Positions 25,138-37,224 of a DNA stretch of 64,000 nucleotides are shown here, in pieces. The notes below the pieces were generated by a model. It was not told where the DNA came from and did not search any database. It saw nothing but the letters and a program-made list of their open reading frames with translations. This DNA comes from Dichetophora obliterata (taxonomy: Eukaryota; Arthropoda; Insecta; Diptera; Sciomyzidae), in contig OY986439.1 of assembly GCA_963920525.1 (NCBI GenBank), positions 212,143,500 to 212,207,499 on the forward strand, in the 5' to 3' direction. The position numbers were made by a program, and so were the translations under genes. Numbering within the stretch: the first letter of the stretch is position 1; the number at the start of each line of letters is the position of its first letter.

Positions 25138-26695
25138 CACGGTTGCCACCTCAAATTCCCATAAAAAATACCTTTTTCCCACGAGAACAAAAAAAAATTA
25201 CAACAATTCCCATGCCAAAATACTAAAAAAAAAATTCCACGGCTATTAAAAAAATACCACAAAAAATACCACAAGTGTTTAAAATTCCCACAAAAATACC
25301 ACGCATTAAAAATATTACAGAAAATACCATACGAATTAAAAAATACCACAAAAAATACCACAAGTATTTAAAATTACCACAAAAATACCACGTCTTAAAA
25401 AATATTACAGAAAATAACATACGAATTAAAAAATACCACAAAATTTATTAAAAATGTAAATATTACATACATTTTTTACATTGAAACGCAAACAAATATT
25501 ACACGTTTAATAAATAAAACATGTACAACTGCGAAAAAATAGCAGTAAGACAAACAAATTAGAATTAAAGTGTTTATTAAGAAAGTCCGTAAATGTTTTT
25601 ATTTTCAAAGTATGCCCAATTTAATTCAAAACAGAGTTCTTAAAACAAAACTATTATTCTGGCTGATTGATTTCAAAGGTTGAACAGAACAGAACCGTTA
25701 TTTCATTTTAAAATTTTGCGACTCAATTATTTGTAGCATTTCTCAATTAACCGTGCTCAGCAGCAAAGATATAAATAAATAATAATAAAAGAATACATAA
25801 GAAAAACTGTTCTGCATTCTACTTCCGAGTGGAAGTTAAAATAAATTATTATTGAATTCGATATTTGGTTTTCTATATAATATATATAACTTTTTCATTA
25901 TACAATTGATTATATAAATAAATTAAATAATATACAAAAAGAAAAAGTGACATGTAGAACACCAAATATCGAATTCAATTATAATTTATTTTCACTTTCA
26001 CTCGGAAGTGGAGTGCAGAACATACCTGATAATTGTTTTTGTGTCTGATTTTTATTTTTATGAATTAGTTTTACGCACTGCTATTATTTTGACTGCAGTT
26101 GTATTTACATTAAGCTGTCGATTTCTTAATTTTGTTCATTATGTTTTAAGTCGAACATATTATTTGTAAACAAATTATGATTTTTGTTAAATACAACCTT
26201 GTAAAATTTTTTGTTTGTGATAAGCGTTTTGCATGAAGAATCGCGGCTTCCAAATCCGTCGAATTTATGTTTCTAAAGGTAGTTATATTTAAATTTAACA
26301 CATTCAATGTGTTGCTGCGTTCGCTTTTTTTAATTTGGATGCGTTCATAACACATTCAATATATAACCACGTGTGAAAAAGCGTGCGGAGATATTTGTGC
26401 AAATATAACATTTTAAAACTGTAAGGAAACGAAGTTTTGAGCAAATATTGATTAAAAATCCTTAAAAATTAAAAATTCCCAAAAAAAATCCCACATGAAT
26501 TAAAAAATAACCATGCTGAATTAAAAAATACCATGAGAATTTTGAATTCCCACGGCAATTTAAAATTCCCAAAAAAAATCCCACGTGAATTAAAAAATAC
26601 CATGCTGAATTAAAAAATACCATGGGAATTTTTAATTCCCACGGCAATTAAAAATTCCCAAATATGAGATTTTTATACTAAAGGTGGCAACCGTG
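25138..26695. mobile_element. hAT-like foldback element with repeat-rich arms
   Basis: CACGGTTGCCACCT at 25138 is perfectly inverted as AGGTGGCAACCGTG ending at 26695. CTTGAGTT flanks both sides exactly (25130-25137, 26696-26703). The left arm (to about 25440) is an array of AATACCACAAAAA and TTAAAAAATACCAC units. The right arm (26460-26665) has units of AATTAAAAAATACCATG and AATTCCCA(C/A). About 1.56 kb, no transposase. Minus-strand ORFs such as WYFLWYF are products of the array. Confidence 0.85.
25807..26022. repeat. Internal palindrome of the 25.1-26.7 kb element
   Basis: Arms of about 65 bases: TCTGCATTCTACTTCCGAGT and GAATTCGATATTTGGT on the left, ACCAAATATCGAATTC and ACTCGGAAGTGGAGTGCAGA on the right. 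The 85-base loop is AT-rich. This could be a separate small MITE nested in the hAT-like element. Confidence 0.8.
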
Positions 26696-26703
26696 CTTGA
26701 GTT

Positions 26704-28470
26704 TCAGGCGTCAAGTGCTGCCAAAACAAAAACAACATTTTTCCTAATAATAACAACAACAATAACAACATGTATAACAACAATGGCAATAAACAGCAAC
26801 AATTGCTGTTGTTCTTGTGTTGTTGTTGATTTGACATACAAGAAATTTAATAGGAGCTCATAGAAAAAAGCTCAACGCCGCCACCGCAAGCAACGCATGC
26901 AAACACAGCAACAAACACACATGATGGTGTATGTGTGTGTGTGAGTTTGTTTGTTTTTGTTTATATTTTTATTTGAATGGTTTGTTTAGTGTTCTTGCTG
27001 TTGTTATGCAATTTTTTTTCTCTCGGTTGATTTTTTATGCGGCAGCAGCAACAAGAGCGCACACGCCAATAAAAACAACAAAGCAGCAACAACAACTACA
27101 AGAACAATAACAACAGCCAAAAGCAGTGGGTAGAATTAACACAATAACAACAACAAACAATTATTTTGCATGTTTTTATGCAAGTTCTTCTGAAATGCCT
27201 TATTTTGGGTTTTGTTTTGATTTTGTTGGTGTTTTTATTGCTGCTATTGTTGTTGTTTGCCATGAGAATTGTTCCATTGTTGTTGTTGCGATTGTTGTTA
27301 TATGTTCCTGTTGTTTGTTATTGTTGTTAAAATAAATATGCCTCTGTGTTGTTACTTTTCGATATTGTACAACAACACAAGAACATGGCTGACAGAATCG
27401 TGCAGTTGGTGAAGACAAACGCGTTGTTGTTATTATTGTATTATTATTTTTGTAGCTACCTGTCTTTGTTATTATGTTTTTGTGATGTCTGTTGTTCTTT
27501 TTGTAGTTGTTGTCGTTGTCGTCACTACATTGCATTTGTTTGACATTTGAGCGCTCCAAAAAATAACCAGTCTTGGTTTTGTTTATTTTTTGGTAGAGAG
27601 TCAAATGTTGTGGAGCCAACGATTTTATGCATATTTTTGACAAGAATTTAATTTTCTTTATCTTATTTTTACGAGTTATTTTTACTAATTTTTGTTTACA
27701 CTCTCTTGCCCTCCACTTCTATACACCTGTTGGGTGCGTTGCACGAGATGGCGAGAAAATAATTTTATTTTCTTAACAATTTTTTCCAGAAAAACACGTT
27801 ACATTAGAACAGGCAGCAAGCACTGAGTAGCAAGGTAGTCCGGTTATTTCTAACCCACCTTTCATTCCGTCTCTATTTGACTAATTCGTCAAAATGTTTG
27901 TGTATTCATTCTTCTGATTTGTTGCTGGTTTTTTTAATTTTGATTCTTTAGCAAAATAAAAACGAAGCCAAGCAAACGTAAATGAAAAAACCCCTTCCAT
28001 TGTTCGATTCATTCATACATACATACATATATCGTTTATAGCGCTGCCACCTTGCAGCAATAGTTTAAATGGCAACGGCATTTCCGTGGATTTTCTCATA
28101 TTTGCATAACAACGTCAATATAACTCACTTAAACTTCTCAAAATAATGCTAATTTTTGGTCTTATAAATTCGGGGCCTAGCAGGTGAATTGAAATTAGAA
28201 GCAGTTTTATTAGAATTATTAAGTAAATTTTTATATAGTTTTTAAAGTAATAAGACCATTTAATACTTTAATAAAATTATATACTTTAAGCTATTTATTA
28301 AAACTTTTTAGTTTGTTAATAATGCATGATTTCAATCAAAATCGTACTTTATATTTTTGAATTATATTAAATATCTTGTTTTATAATTATCAATTTGCTA
28401 TAAAACCTGTTAAGGTTTAGCAATCGAATAAATAAATAAATGAAAATTTTATAGGGAGTGAAATCGATTA
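26704..28470. other. Low-copy fly DNA with CAA/GTT runs, no gene found
   Basis: From about 26740 to 27540 the DNA is rich in AACAAC and GTTGTT runs, with TGTGTGTGTGTG near 26930. This texture is common in fly regulatory and UTR sequence. It contains none of the repeat families seen elsewhere here. ORFs in it consist of simple-repeat residues. The 27700-28470 part is plain AT-rich DNA, with an ATACATACATAC run near 28016. Confidence 0.45.
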
Positions 28471-29131
28471 AGGGTTAGGGATAGTCAGATACATGAAACA
28501 ATGAAAATTATTAATAATTTTTTTTGCCAGTTAATCATTTTATTTTATAAAAGTAATAATATGACTTCATTGCATAATGTTTCGACTTGACTTCACGAAA
28601 ATTTAAATAAAATTAATAATTTTTAAAGTTATGGCTGTTTGCGTTAATCCAGTTCCAACAGAAGTTCATTGCGGTGACCATCACAAATCCTTGGAAATTC
28701 ATCTAAAATCAATCGGACAAGAAAATTAGTTTTATTAATAAATAATCCCGTGCCTGATCGAAGATTTTCGGGGAAAAACTAACAGTTAAAAAATTGAAAT
28801 TTGAAAATAAATATTCCACCGATCAGACACTAGTTTGTTATATTTTCCAAAAGCTGTATAAATTTCATTGAAATCTACTGAGCGGTTTTCGAGCTACAGT
28901 GGTCACCAGTTCAAAAAACATAGTTTTGAGGAAAACGCATTTTAAGTTTTCTCAAGCGTTCTTGAGCGCCCGAGGGACCTTTGTTAATTGTCAAATAACT
29001 CTAAAAGTAATCCGACAAATACTTTTCACTTACTTCAAATTTTCAGAGAATAATTTAAAAATGTTATACTTTAAGAAAATGTAAAAAAAGAAAATTTGAT
29101 GTGTGAAAAATTCTGACTACCCCTAATCCCT
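28471..29131. mobile_element. MITE with possible TTAA target duplication (piggyBac-like)
   Basis: GGGTTAGGGATAGTCAGA at 28472 is mirrored by TCTGACTACCCCTAATCCC ending at 29130. TTAA lies at both junctions (28468-28471 and 29131-29134). Reading TA alone as the duplication is also possible. About 660 bases. The body includes GAGCTACAGTGGTCACC, and no transposase is visible. Confidence 0.65.
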
Positions 29132-29167
29132 TAACAAAATACTCAACCGTTACATTTTCTCTATAGA

Positions 29168-29596
29168 GGTGTTCACACGTCCGTCAAATGATTGAAGTAT
29201 ATATCGCGATTTTTTACTCTCCTGTACTCACTCTAAAATTTTTGATTTATTCCTGCTCACACATGATTTTTTGATTGAAGTACCGATGCAGGTATTTGTT
29301 ACTCTTCTGTCTACTTTTTGCCTACTTTGATGTCTACTCTTTATTTTTTCTCTTCAAATAACTGCTTTTGTGTTTAAATAAGTCCTTTTTTAGAAATAAT
29401 TTGCTACTAAACAACAGACAATTAAAAAAATGCAACCCTTTGACTGATTGATGCAGGTCTGGAGCTCAATCAAAATATTGACTGATCCGATGAAGATTTT
29501 GAAGTTCATTTTCGCTCTCGCGGAGAGTTCATTTTTTTAACATCGGAAAACAACAACAAATTTTGATTAATTCATTCGACAGATGTGTAAACACCC
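29168..29596. mobile_element. MITE with GGTGTTCACACGTC ends
   Basis: GGTGTTCACACGTCCGTCAA at 29168 is inverted as TTCGACAGATGTGTAAACACC near 29575-29595. The body is CT-rich on the plus strand (ACTCTTCTGTCTACTTTTTG). No coding content. Confidence 0.7.
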
Positions 29597-30173
29597 AAAT
29601 TCCGTACTGTACTTTCAAACCGCACTGTGCAGTAAATACATTCAACACATATCTTGCCCAAAGTATTCAACACATACCTAGTTTGGACAAAAACCGTTGA
29701 AAGGGTAATTTTCTTCTATTCAGTAAAAGATGGCGCTTGTGACACTTGCGACTTTAAAAAGCAATAAAGGCCAAATCTCAATACTGCGCAGTGTTGCCAA
29801 AAAAGGAAATTTTCCCCGTTTTGTGGGGATTTTCAACACAAAATGGGAAAAAGAGAATAACGCTCTTAAGAACGGGGAAATGAGGTTGACCACGTTTTTG
29901 TGCAAAAAGAGTAACTTCGTCAGGCGGAACATTTGAACTTTTCGCATTTGTGAATCCTATCGTTTTGAGAAACAAAACGTATCCTTCATTAATGCCATTG
30001 TGTTTCTATTTACTTAAAAAATCTGAATATAGGCAAATCCACAGAAAAGTCAACCGTTATCAAACAATTAAAAAACTTATTAAAAACGTATTAATTTATG
30101 ATATTATCTAAGAGAAACATTTTAATTTTATTAATTAAAGCAATTCATACATAAATTCATTTATCATGGTGAT

Positions 30174-30904
30174 AGGCATTTCCATAGTCACGCACGTAAC
30201 GTTCGTACGGCTTTTTTGTTGTCAAAAATTAAAAAAGCAAAGAAATATTTAAACTTTTTTGTCCTGCTTTAGTTTTTGGATAGTATTCTAGTAGTACTAT
30301 ATTTAGTGTAAAAGGTGGAAGCGATCGAAAGTATTGTCCAAAGATATAAGCTATCAAAAGAGGATGCGTTACGATACAAAAAATGAAAGTGGTTTTTCTC
30401 CGCAATACTATAATCAAAAAATCTGGGAAGTGTGCACGAGTTTTTTTATTAAAAATATTTTAATGTTTTCTGGAATGATGTTGCTATATATTCATAATTG
30501 TTTTGTTGAAAATTCTTTTTTAATTATTTATATACAAGCCATAACATAATACGTTACGATACATACGTTACGATACAGATTTTTTCCTTCAAAGAAGTAA
30601 AAATTTTTTATAGTTGTATTTGTTTAATTGAACTTAAAAATCATCTAAAGCGTAATTCAGGTCCGTATAAATAGAAAACTGAAAAAATTTAATTAAACTT
30701 TGTATTATACGAGTATTTATTATACTTATAAAAATCGTACTTTTGTTAAAATTTTTCAACTTTTGTCACCATTTTTCTCAAATTGAGATCAGCTCTCAGT
30801 ACTCTCACAATATAAATTTAAAAATTTTTTCTTTGTTATGTAGGTTTAAAAAAATTTTCAGTAACATTTCTCAGTCGCGGTAGACCTTTTGGTGGAAATG
30901 CCCA
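30174..30904. mobile_element. Non-autonomous element, copy 2 of the TACGTTACG family
   Basis: This is the second copy of the element at 13088-13823, same orientation. It starts GGCATTTCCATAGTCACGCA and ends CGCGGTAGACCTTTTGGTGG, then AAATGCCC. The two ends are inverted (GGCATTTCCA / TGGAAATGCC). The internal words ATACGTTACGATACATACG are conserved. It lies inside the hAT-like element at 29789-33903. Confidence 0.75.
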
Positions 30905-32353
30905 AATGTAGTTTTTCTTTTTCGTAAATGTTTAGTAAATGTTTCTTGTTTTAGTAAAAATGGAACACATTGGCTAAAGGTAATGAAAGAAATGGTTTAT
31001 TCAAGGAAAGGACACTAAATTAAATTTGTTTTGTAATTACTAATTTTCATAATTATTTAATTACCTAATTTCGTGATGTCCAACACAAAACGTTCGCACA
31101 AATAAAATAGTTAACAATTAAATTAACAATTAGTTAACTTTAAAAATGCGATATTTGAGATGATGTTGGCCTTTTTTCAAACTTATTTAAATTGCAATTT
31201 TTCTGTTCCTGTAGATTTTTGAGGTGCGATCGAGCGATAAGAGAATATTCAAATTAAATTCAAAAATATTCAAAGAAATTCAAAGAAATATTAAATTCAA
31301 GTAAAGCGCATATTCAATTTAATCAAGGTCTAGATGGTAAAAAAATCGATTAAAATAGCTAGTATATAATAAAAGAGAATGGTAAAGAGCAAATTCATTT
31401 TTATCCAGATTTATCTGATGAAAAATCGATTAAAATAGCTAACAGTACTGAAAAACGGTCAAACCAACACTTAACAAACAAAAATTTATAACTTTATTCC
31501 TAAACCACTGATTTTCAAATTCCAAACGGGGTTTCAAAGCGGATACATAAGGCTTTAAGCAAAATAATACCAACATGAAGTTTGCTAAAAAGTCTACTTA
31601 TTTGAATTTTAAAAGAAAATTGGAATTCTTACATATGAATAGGTCAAATAAAAATCATTGAAATATTGGTTTTCAGAATATTAGTTACTGTTATGAACAA
31701 TGTAAGAAAATAGAGAAACTTCATACATATAAAAAAATATTCAAAAGTAAAGTTACGATTCAACTTAAACAAATCGCGATTTAACACCGGGATACACAAT
31801 ATATGAATACTTTATATATGAAAATTATCGCCAAAAATTAAATATCTAATATTTTATTGCAAAATAAGGTTATAACACGTATAAGAAAGAGAAAAATAAC
31901 TTACCTACACAAAACACAAACGGAGCTACAAGCCGGGGTAGATATAAAACCCACACGAGCTTCATGTCTTCACTCCGTCACACTAAACAAAAAACTAAAG
32001 GGTCTCTCAACCTCGCCCTATTGTTAGAACCTTTAACTTAATTATGGTATAGGTCGTCAGTGGATAATGTCACTGACTAACTTCAAAGTGTGCCTGAGGT
32101 AGATATCTACCCCTTTTAGTAGTTCTAGGGTTTAACGTTCAAGTGAAATGTTCCCAAATTGATATCGTTCATTTTTCTCTTCCACAGAGCTTTTTCTGCC
32201 ATACATTTATATAAAACTAATATAAGAAAGCGATTAGACAACCGTACTGTTAATGGTATTTCACACACCAAAAAAATATGAAAAATTAAAACTGCATAGG
32301 ATTAGAAATCGAAAGAAAGTGTTTGCAGTTACACTCAAATAATATGTACATTA

Positions 32354-33702
32354 GAGTGTATCGTCTTGTATGGGAAAAATCTGACCCCCAATTACGGTAC
32401 AAAAATTAAATAGTATATAAGAAAATCCTTTCGATTGGTGTACTTTTTTTTTGCACTTATTTTGGCGTCTTCTGAAATGCATTTTTGTGCATTTTTATGG
32501 AACTTTTGTTCTGTAGACCCACTTGTTGATTTTAAAAGAAAATCAAACTTATCAATCAATTCCTTACACATAAAAACATAGAACGGCAAATTTTCATCCC
32601 ATTTCACAAATGCTGTAACAAGATTTGACGGTTTTTTTTTTAAATTGAATCTACTTGTTACTTTATTTTTATTATTTTTTTGTTTTTTATAAGAAAGTAT
32701 TTGGACACTTTTATGTTTATTTTTGTTTAATGCAAAAGTAAAGTACGTTTTGAAACTGTTACTGTTAACAAAATAAGAACAATTAATTTTTTTCTAGATT
32801 CCGTAAAGAACTAAAAATCGCTTATTGTTTTTAATTTCGATCTTGCAACATAGAAAACATTATTCGTTTTCTTTGTTCTGCAGAAGCATCAGTAACTGAC
32901 GCCTTCGTGACGAGCTTAACATGCCTCTCAGTGTCCTGAATTTGGCAAGGTCAAATTTCGACATCGTCTATCATGTAACCAGATACGGCTAAGTTGTCAA
33001 TTTTTTTCTTGAGGTGACAAAGAAGTGAACGCTGGTTCCGTGAAATCGTCCCTGCTGTTGCTATGTCGATCAAATATTTTTGATGTGTACTTGTGGCAAT
33101 ATTATCTATAATTGGTGGCATGCTATTTTCAACAAACGGAAATGGTGCATTTCTTGCTATCTATTTTACAACAAAGCAAAATTACAAAAAAAAGCTAAAA
33201 CTTTTTATATAGAGTACTAACAGTGTTGTCAACATTCGATAGCGCATTAAAGATCATGTCTTCGCAGAACATCTGCCTCTGTTGGTAGTTTCTCATCATA
33301 ATAGATACACGGTCTTCCCAAAATAAACGCCATTTTACCAGTTAAAATAAAAAGTGTGCAAAAGCTTTCACATAAAAAACAAAAATAGAATTTAAATAAA
33401 AAAACAAGAAAATTTACTTTGAAAAAGACCGTCACATCTCGTTAGAGCATATGTCAAATGGGGTGAAAATGGGGGCAGTTTTGTGTTTTTGTAGGTAAGG
33501 AATTGATTGATAAGCTTAATTTTCTTTTTAAATCAAGCCTAAGTGGGTCTCCAGCACAAAATTTTGCTTAAAAATGAACAAAAATGCATTACGGGGGACG
33601 CCAAAATTGGTTTAGACCGAAAAAAGTATACGAATCTAAAAGATTTTTTATATACTATTTAATTTTGATACCGGAATTGGAGGTCAGATTTTCAATACAC
33701 TC
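32354..33702. mobile_element. Element with about 250-base inverted ends
   Basis: GAGTGTATCG at 32354 is inverted at about 33693-33702 (CAATACACTC). The arms match through AATCTGACC, AAATTAAATAGTATATAA, TTTTGGCGTC, ATGCATTTTTGT, GACCCACTT and TTATCAATCAATTCCTTAC. The unmatched centre (about 32640-33440) holds a possible coding relic on the minus strand. Confidence 0.75.
32830..33440 (-). pseudogene. Possible protein-coding relic of the 32.4-33.7 kb element
   Basis: On the minus strand, one frame at about 33140-32830 reads MPPIIDNIATSTHQKYLI, DIATAGTISRNQRSLLCHLK, LAVSGYMIDDVEI, then a stop. It continues HVKLVTKASVTDASAEQRKR. An upstream segment (33435-33247) has MAFILGRPCIYYDEKL and PTEADVLRRHDL before a stop. 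The composition looks protein-like for such AT-rich DNA. I do not recognise a family. Confidence 0.3.
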
Positions 33703-34066
33703 GTGATAAATGTGATATATTTTTGTAAGGCATATTTTTAATGACATTAGTAAGCTTTGTATTGTTGTGGTTTCTATTTAGAATAAAACACTGAATTTTA
33801 AAAAAGAGAGAAAAACGAAAAAATGTTAAGGGAAGAACGGGAAAAACTTATTGAAATGCATGAACAAAATGGGAATGATATCTGCCAAAATCTGGCAACA
33901 CTGATACTGCGTTAGGTCGGTTGTGCGCCGATCGTTCTTTATATCAACGTTGTTAAAACTTTATGAAAAGAGCTGTCAAGCACACAACCTTCGAATTTTG
34001 ATGATGTCAATGAACCAGCCATACAAAGTATCCCACAAAAGTTTATTTTCCCAAAATCTCACTTAG

Positions 34067-34230
34067 ACCCCTTTTCCACACGGAAAGTTTTCTTGCCAGC
34101 AAGTCTGCGGTACAGGAAAGTCTGTATTAGCAAGTTTTTCTTCTGTGCTGTTCTTTCTTTGATGCTGTTCTGTCCTTTCCTTTGTATGTTCGACTTGCTG
34201 GCAACAAAACTTGCCGTGTAAAAAAGGGGT
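34067..34230. mobile_element. MITE of 164 bases, copy 1 (CCCCTTTTTCACACGG family)
   Basis: ACCCCTTTTCCACACGG at 34067 is mirrored by CTTGCCGTGTAAAAAAGGGG ending near 34229. Further in, TTGCCAGCAAGTC and GACTTGCTGGCAA are also inverted. The same element occurs in the other orientation at 46543-46706. Confidence 0.8.
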
Positions 34231-36104
34231 TTTACTTAAAGCTTTTAATAAAAATATACATTCCAAAACAAAGAAATCTTTTCCGAAGTTAGTCAAAAGT
34301 ATAAGGAAAGTCTTATCTTATTCTATACTATTAAACGAGCAATATTTGTTTGTTTGTTTGTAAATGAGTTCTCGAAAACGGCCCAAACGATTTCGATAAA
34401 ATTTTTAGTATAGGGGTTTACGGGGACAAACAATCGATCTAACTAGGCAGGGCCGTAGCCAGGGTTTATCCATGGGGGGTTCGATGAACATTTTTTAATT
34501 CAAAGGGAAAAAGTTCCATTCGTACTCTTCTAAAAATTAACCTTGGTCTATTTTATAAAGATTCCCTAAATATTTTGGCTGTAACGATACCAGTGAGCTT
34601 AAAAATTTTGATTATAAAAGTTGAAGGGCTTATTGCAATAACATGATAAGCCACATAAAAAATATTTTTAAATAATCGACTGTAAAGTTATGAAAAAATG
34701 TATTTTTGTATGAAGAAATTAAAAAAGCTTTCAGAATCGTGTACTAATAAGAGATAGTGCTTTACAAAAATCGTCAACAAAATGTTGCTAAAGTGGAAAA
34801 ATGCAAGAAATAACACAAAATTTCCGAATATTTTCTACTAGAACTCTGTAAATTCGTTTGATACTAAAATTGTTTATATACCATTTTAAGCCCCTTAATT
34901 TCTTGGATGAAACACAGTTTTCAGTTTAAAAATCGAACTAGACATACAAGAGTTACGTTATGAATTATACATGTACCTATCAAAAGTCGGTTTTTCGACC
35001 ATGAATCCAGATTTTGAGGGTGTATGCGAAAAACTAAGTATGCAGAAATTTTATGTTGCATCATATCTACAACACCTACCGTGTCTTAGGCCAAAAGCAT
35101 TTTCAGTGTGGCACCGTGTTATAGGCTTTTTGAATAAGATATTTTTTTTTGCATATTAATAACGCGACTTTAGGAGAAAATAACGGGTTTATCAGTAATA
35201 AAAAGTAAATATAATATGAAATCTCTAATAAAATTCAATATATTTCTAAAATATATATGGTTTGTATTTTTTCTAACAGATAATTTAATTACCTTTCTAG
35301 TAACGTGTCAATATTTATGATCGATTGGTTATTGGCAAAGATATAGATGTTTTTTTAATAGATATTTTAGAGAGAAAAAATTTAAAAATCGATATCTAAT
35401 CGATATATCTATAATTCTTTTCGTATATCTTATTTTCTCAATAAGTACTTTAAAACTGCATTTTCTAATCTTGACGCCCCGGTAATCGGAATAGTGCCTA
35501 TTGATTTCTTGCAACTACATATATATGCTACAAAATAGTAGTGTAGTGGTATGGATACTTAAGTACTCAAGTATAACTACAACAGTACTACATCTGGCAA
35601 CTATGGGTGTAAGATCAACTTTTTTCGTTTGACATGATTTTGACAGAGTTGTAGGTATTTTTGAAAAGGAATCAAAACAAACACAGAATATAAAGGGTAC
35701 TTTTTAAGGACTCTCCGTATCGAGCCTACCTGGTTATTCTGCCAAGGTTTATCCTATGGAAAGTGATTTTAAAAAATTTTAATTTATGACAAAATAGCGG
35801 GAGTGGGAAGAAAATTTTCATCTTTTGTGCACACAATTTAAAATAAAATTGAACTATCAAACGCCCAAGAACTCTTCACTAACCCGCAAAAAATTTTTCA
35901 GGTGAACCAGTGTCCAGCTATGTACATATCTTGCTCACCGCAAGTTTAAGGACTTTCGCGGCATTGCACTTTTCTACCTTATCGAAGAATATTTTTGGAT
36001 CAAAATGTCAGGTAATAATGTAATCTAAATTTGGTCTAAAATAAAGTACAACTTCAAAAAAAAAACTTTAGAAAAGTGTCTTTTTTTTAAACTCCCGGAG
36101 GCTC
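34231..36104. other. Intergenic DNA with a Helitron-like start and other fragments
   Basis: TCTATACTATTAAACGAGC at 34322 resembles insect Helitron 5' ends. It is followed by the familiar CTCGAAAACGGCCCAAACGA and TTCGATAAAATTTTTAGTA. GCAGGGCCGTAGCCAGGG at 34446 looks like an element end, and a relative (CAGTTCCGTAGCCAAGAGG) lies near 37797. No matching partner end or gene was found. Confidence 0.4.
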
Positions 36105-36213
36105 TATATAACTAACGACATCCATGGAAACAAGCCAATTAATTATAAGGAGTACAGAATTGAACCAAAAATTTCATTTATTTGCACACGCATATCCTTC
36201 TTTTAATCAAAGG

Positions 36214-36282
<69 letters not shown>

Positions 36283-36350
36283 AGTTCATTAAAAACTCTA
36301 TTCAATCGAGCTCACCAGACACACAGACATTTTTACTAAATCAACTTCGC
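36105..36350 (+). repeat. Duplicated segment, copy 1, with long (GA)n run
   Basis: From CTATATAACTAACGACATCC to ACACAGACATTTTTACT this matches 37080-37290 almost base for base (CCATGGAAACAAGCCAATTA, GAACCAAAAATTTCATTT). The (GA)n run is about 64 bases (36217-36280), versus about 30 in the other copy. The ORF with an RERERE tract is this microsatellite. Confidence 0.85.
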
Positions 36351-37079
36351 ACATTTATGATGTTATTCAAATGTAAATCCATGTGTAAAATTTTAAAATA
36401 GACGAAAATGTATTAAAAATTTAATTTTGTTTCAATGACATCAAAATCATAAACATATGTTTTAAAATAAAATTAAATAAAACGCAAATTCAATGCCAAT
36501 AAAAATTGTGATTTATTTTGCAAAACCTTGAGAAAATTGCTCTCAAACTGGAAATTTAATAGTTTCAACGGACTGATTTCAGAGTAAGTTTTCGTGCTTA
36601 AAACAAAAATGAGCATCAAAGTCACGATTAACCCTGTAACTCGTAAGGGTGTGAAAATAGACGCGCCCCCCTCCCATACGATTATTTGCTCAACTCAACA
36701 CCACCTTTCACCTCCTTAAATAGTTGCACTCTATCGCGGGACACCCTGTTTACATGGGAGTATTTTAACTTTGGTCCAGTCGAAGATAATTCGATATATG
36801 AAAAATAATAATAAATTATTATTTTAGAAACGTAAAGAAGCACTAGCTGCCAGGGCTTGTTTTAAACTGTTTTTCCCTTAAAAATCAATGAAAACGTTTG
36901 AAAGAGTTTCTTTGTGCATTTTTTTTTCGTCATACTCAAATTATCTTTACCCCGTTTATTTCCCATTTATTCCCGTCAATCTTCATCGACTAAAAATGAT
37001 ATTAACCCACTATTTTGTATACGCCTACAAAGTTGCTAATGCGTTATTTTAATTATGTGCATACAAAAACATCATTATT
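36351..37079. other. Spacer between the duplicated segments
   Basis: Ordinary AT-rich DNA with a short GC-rich patch (GACGCGCCCCCCTCCC near 36660). No gene seen. Confidence 0.45.
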
Positions 37080-37189
37080 ACCTATATAATTAACGACATC
37101 CATGGAAACAAGCCAATTAATTATAAGGAGTACAGAATTGAACCAAAAATTTCATTTATTTGCACACGCATCCCTCTTTTAATCAAAGG

Positions 37190-37224
<35 letters not shown>

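Larger units (their letters stand above)
29789..33903. mobile_element. hAT-like element, 4.1 kb, carrying later insertions
   Basis: CAGTGTTGCCA at 29789 is perfectly mirrored by TGGCAACACTG ending at 33903. ATACTGCG flanks both sides exactly (29781-29788, 33904-33911). CAG...CTG ends with 8-base duplications are typical of hAT elements. Inside are the repeat copy at 30174-30904 and a long-TIR element at 32354-33702. Between them (about 30905-32350) I see AT-rich sequence and GGTAGATATAAAACCC/GGTAGATATCTACCCC near 31938 and 32099. No intact hAT transposase is readable. Confidence 0.75.

Noticed and set aside
25137..25441. Minus-strand ORFs rich in WYFLWYF, resembling a membrane protein
   Set aside because: They are translations of the tandem AATACCAC array in a foldback element.
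27126..27643. ORFs with TTT/NNN or LLL/VVV runs around 27.1-27.6 kb
   Set aside because: They are simple GTT/AAC repeats read in different frames, with no conserved segment.
36124..36339. ORF with an RERERE tract
   Set aside because: It is the (GA)n microsatellite; the duplicate at 37080 breaks the frame.
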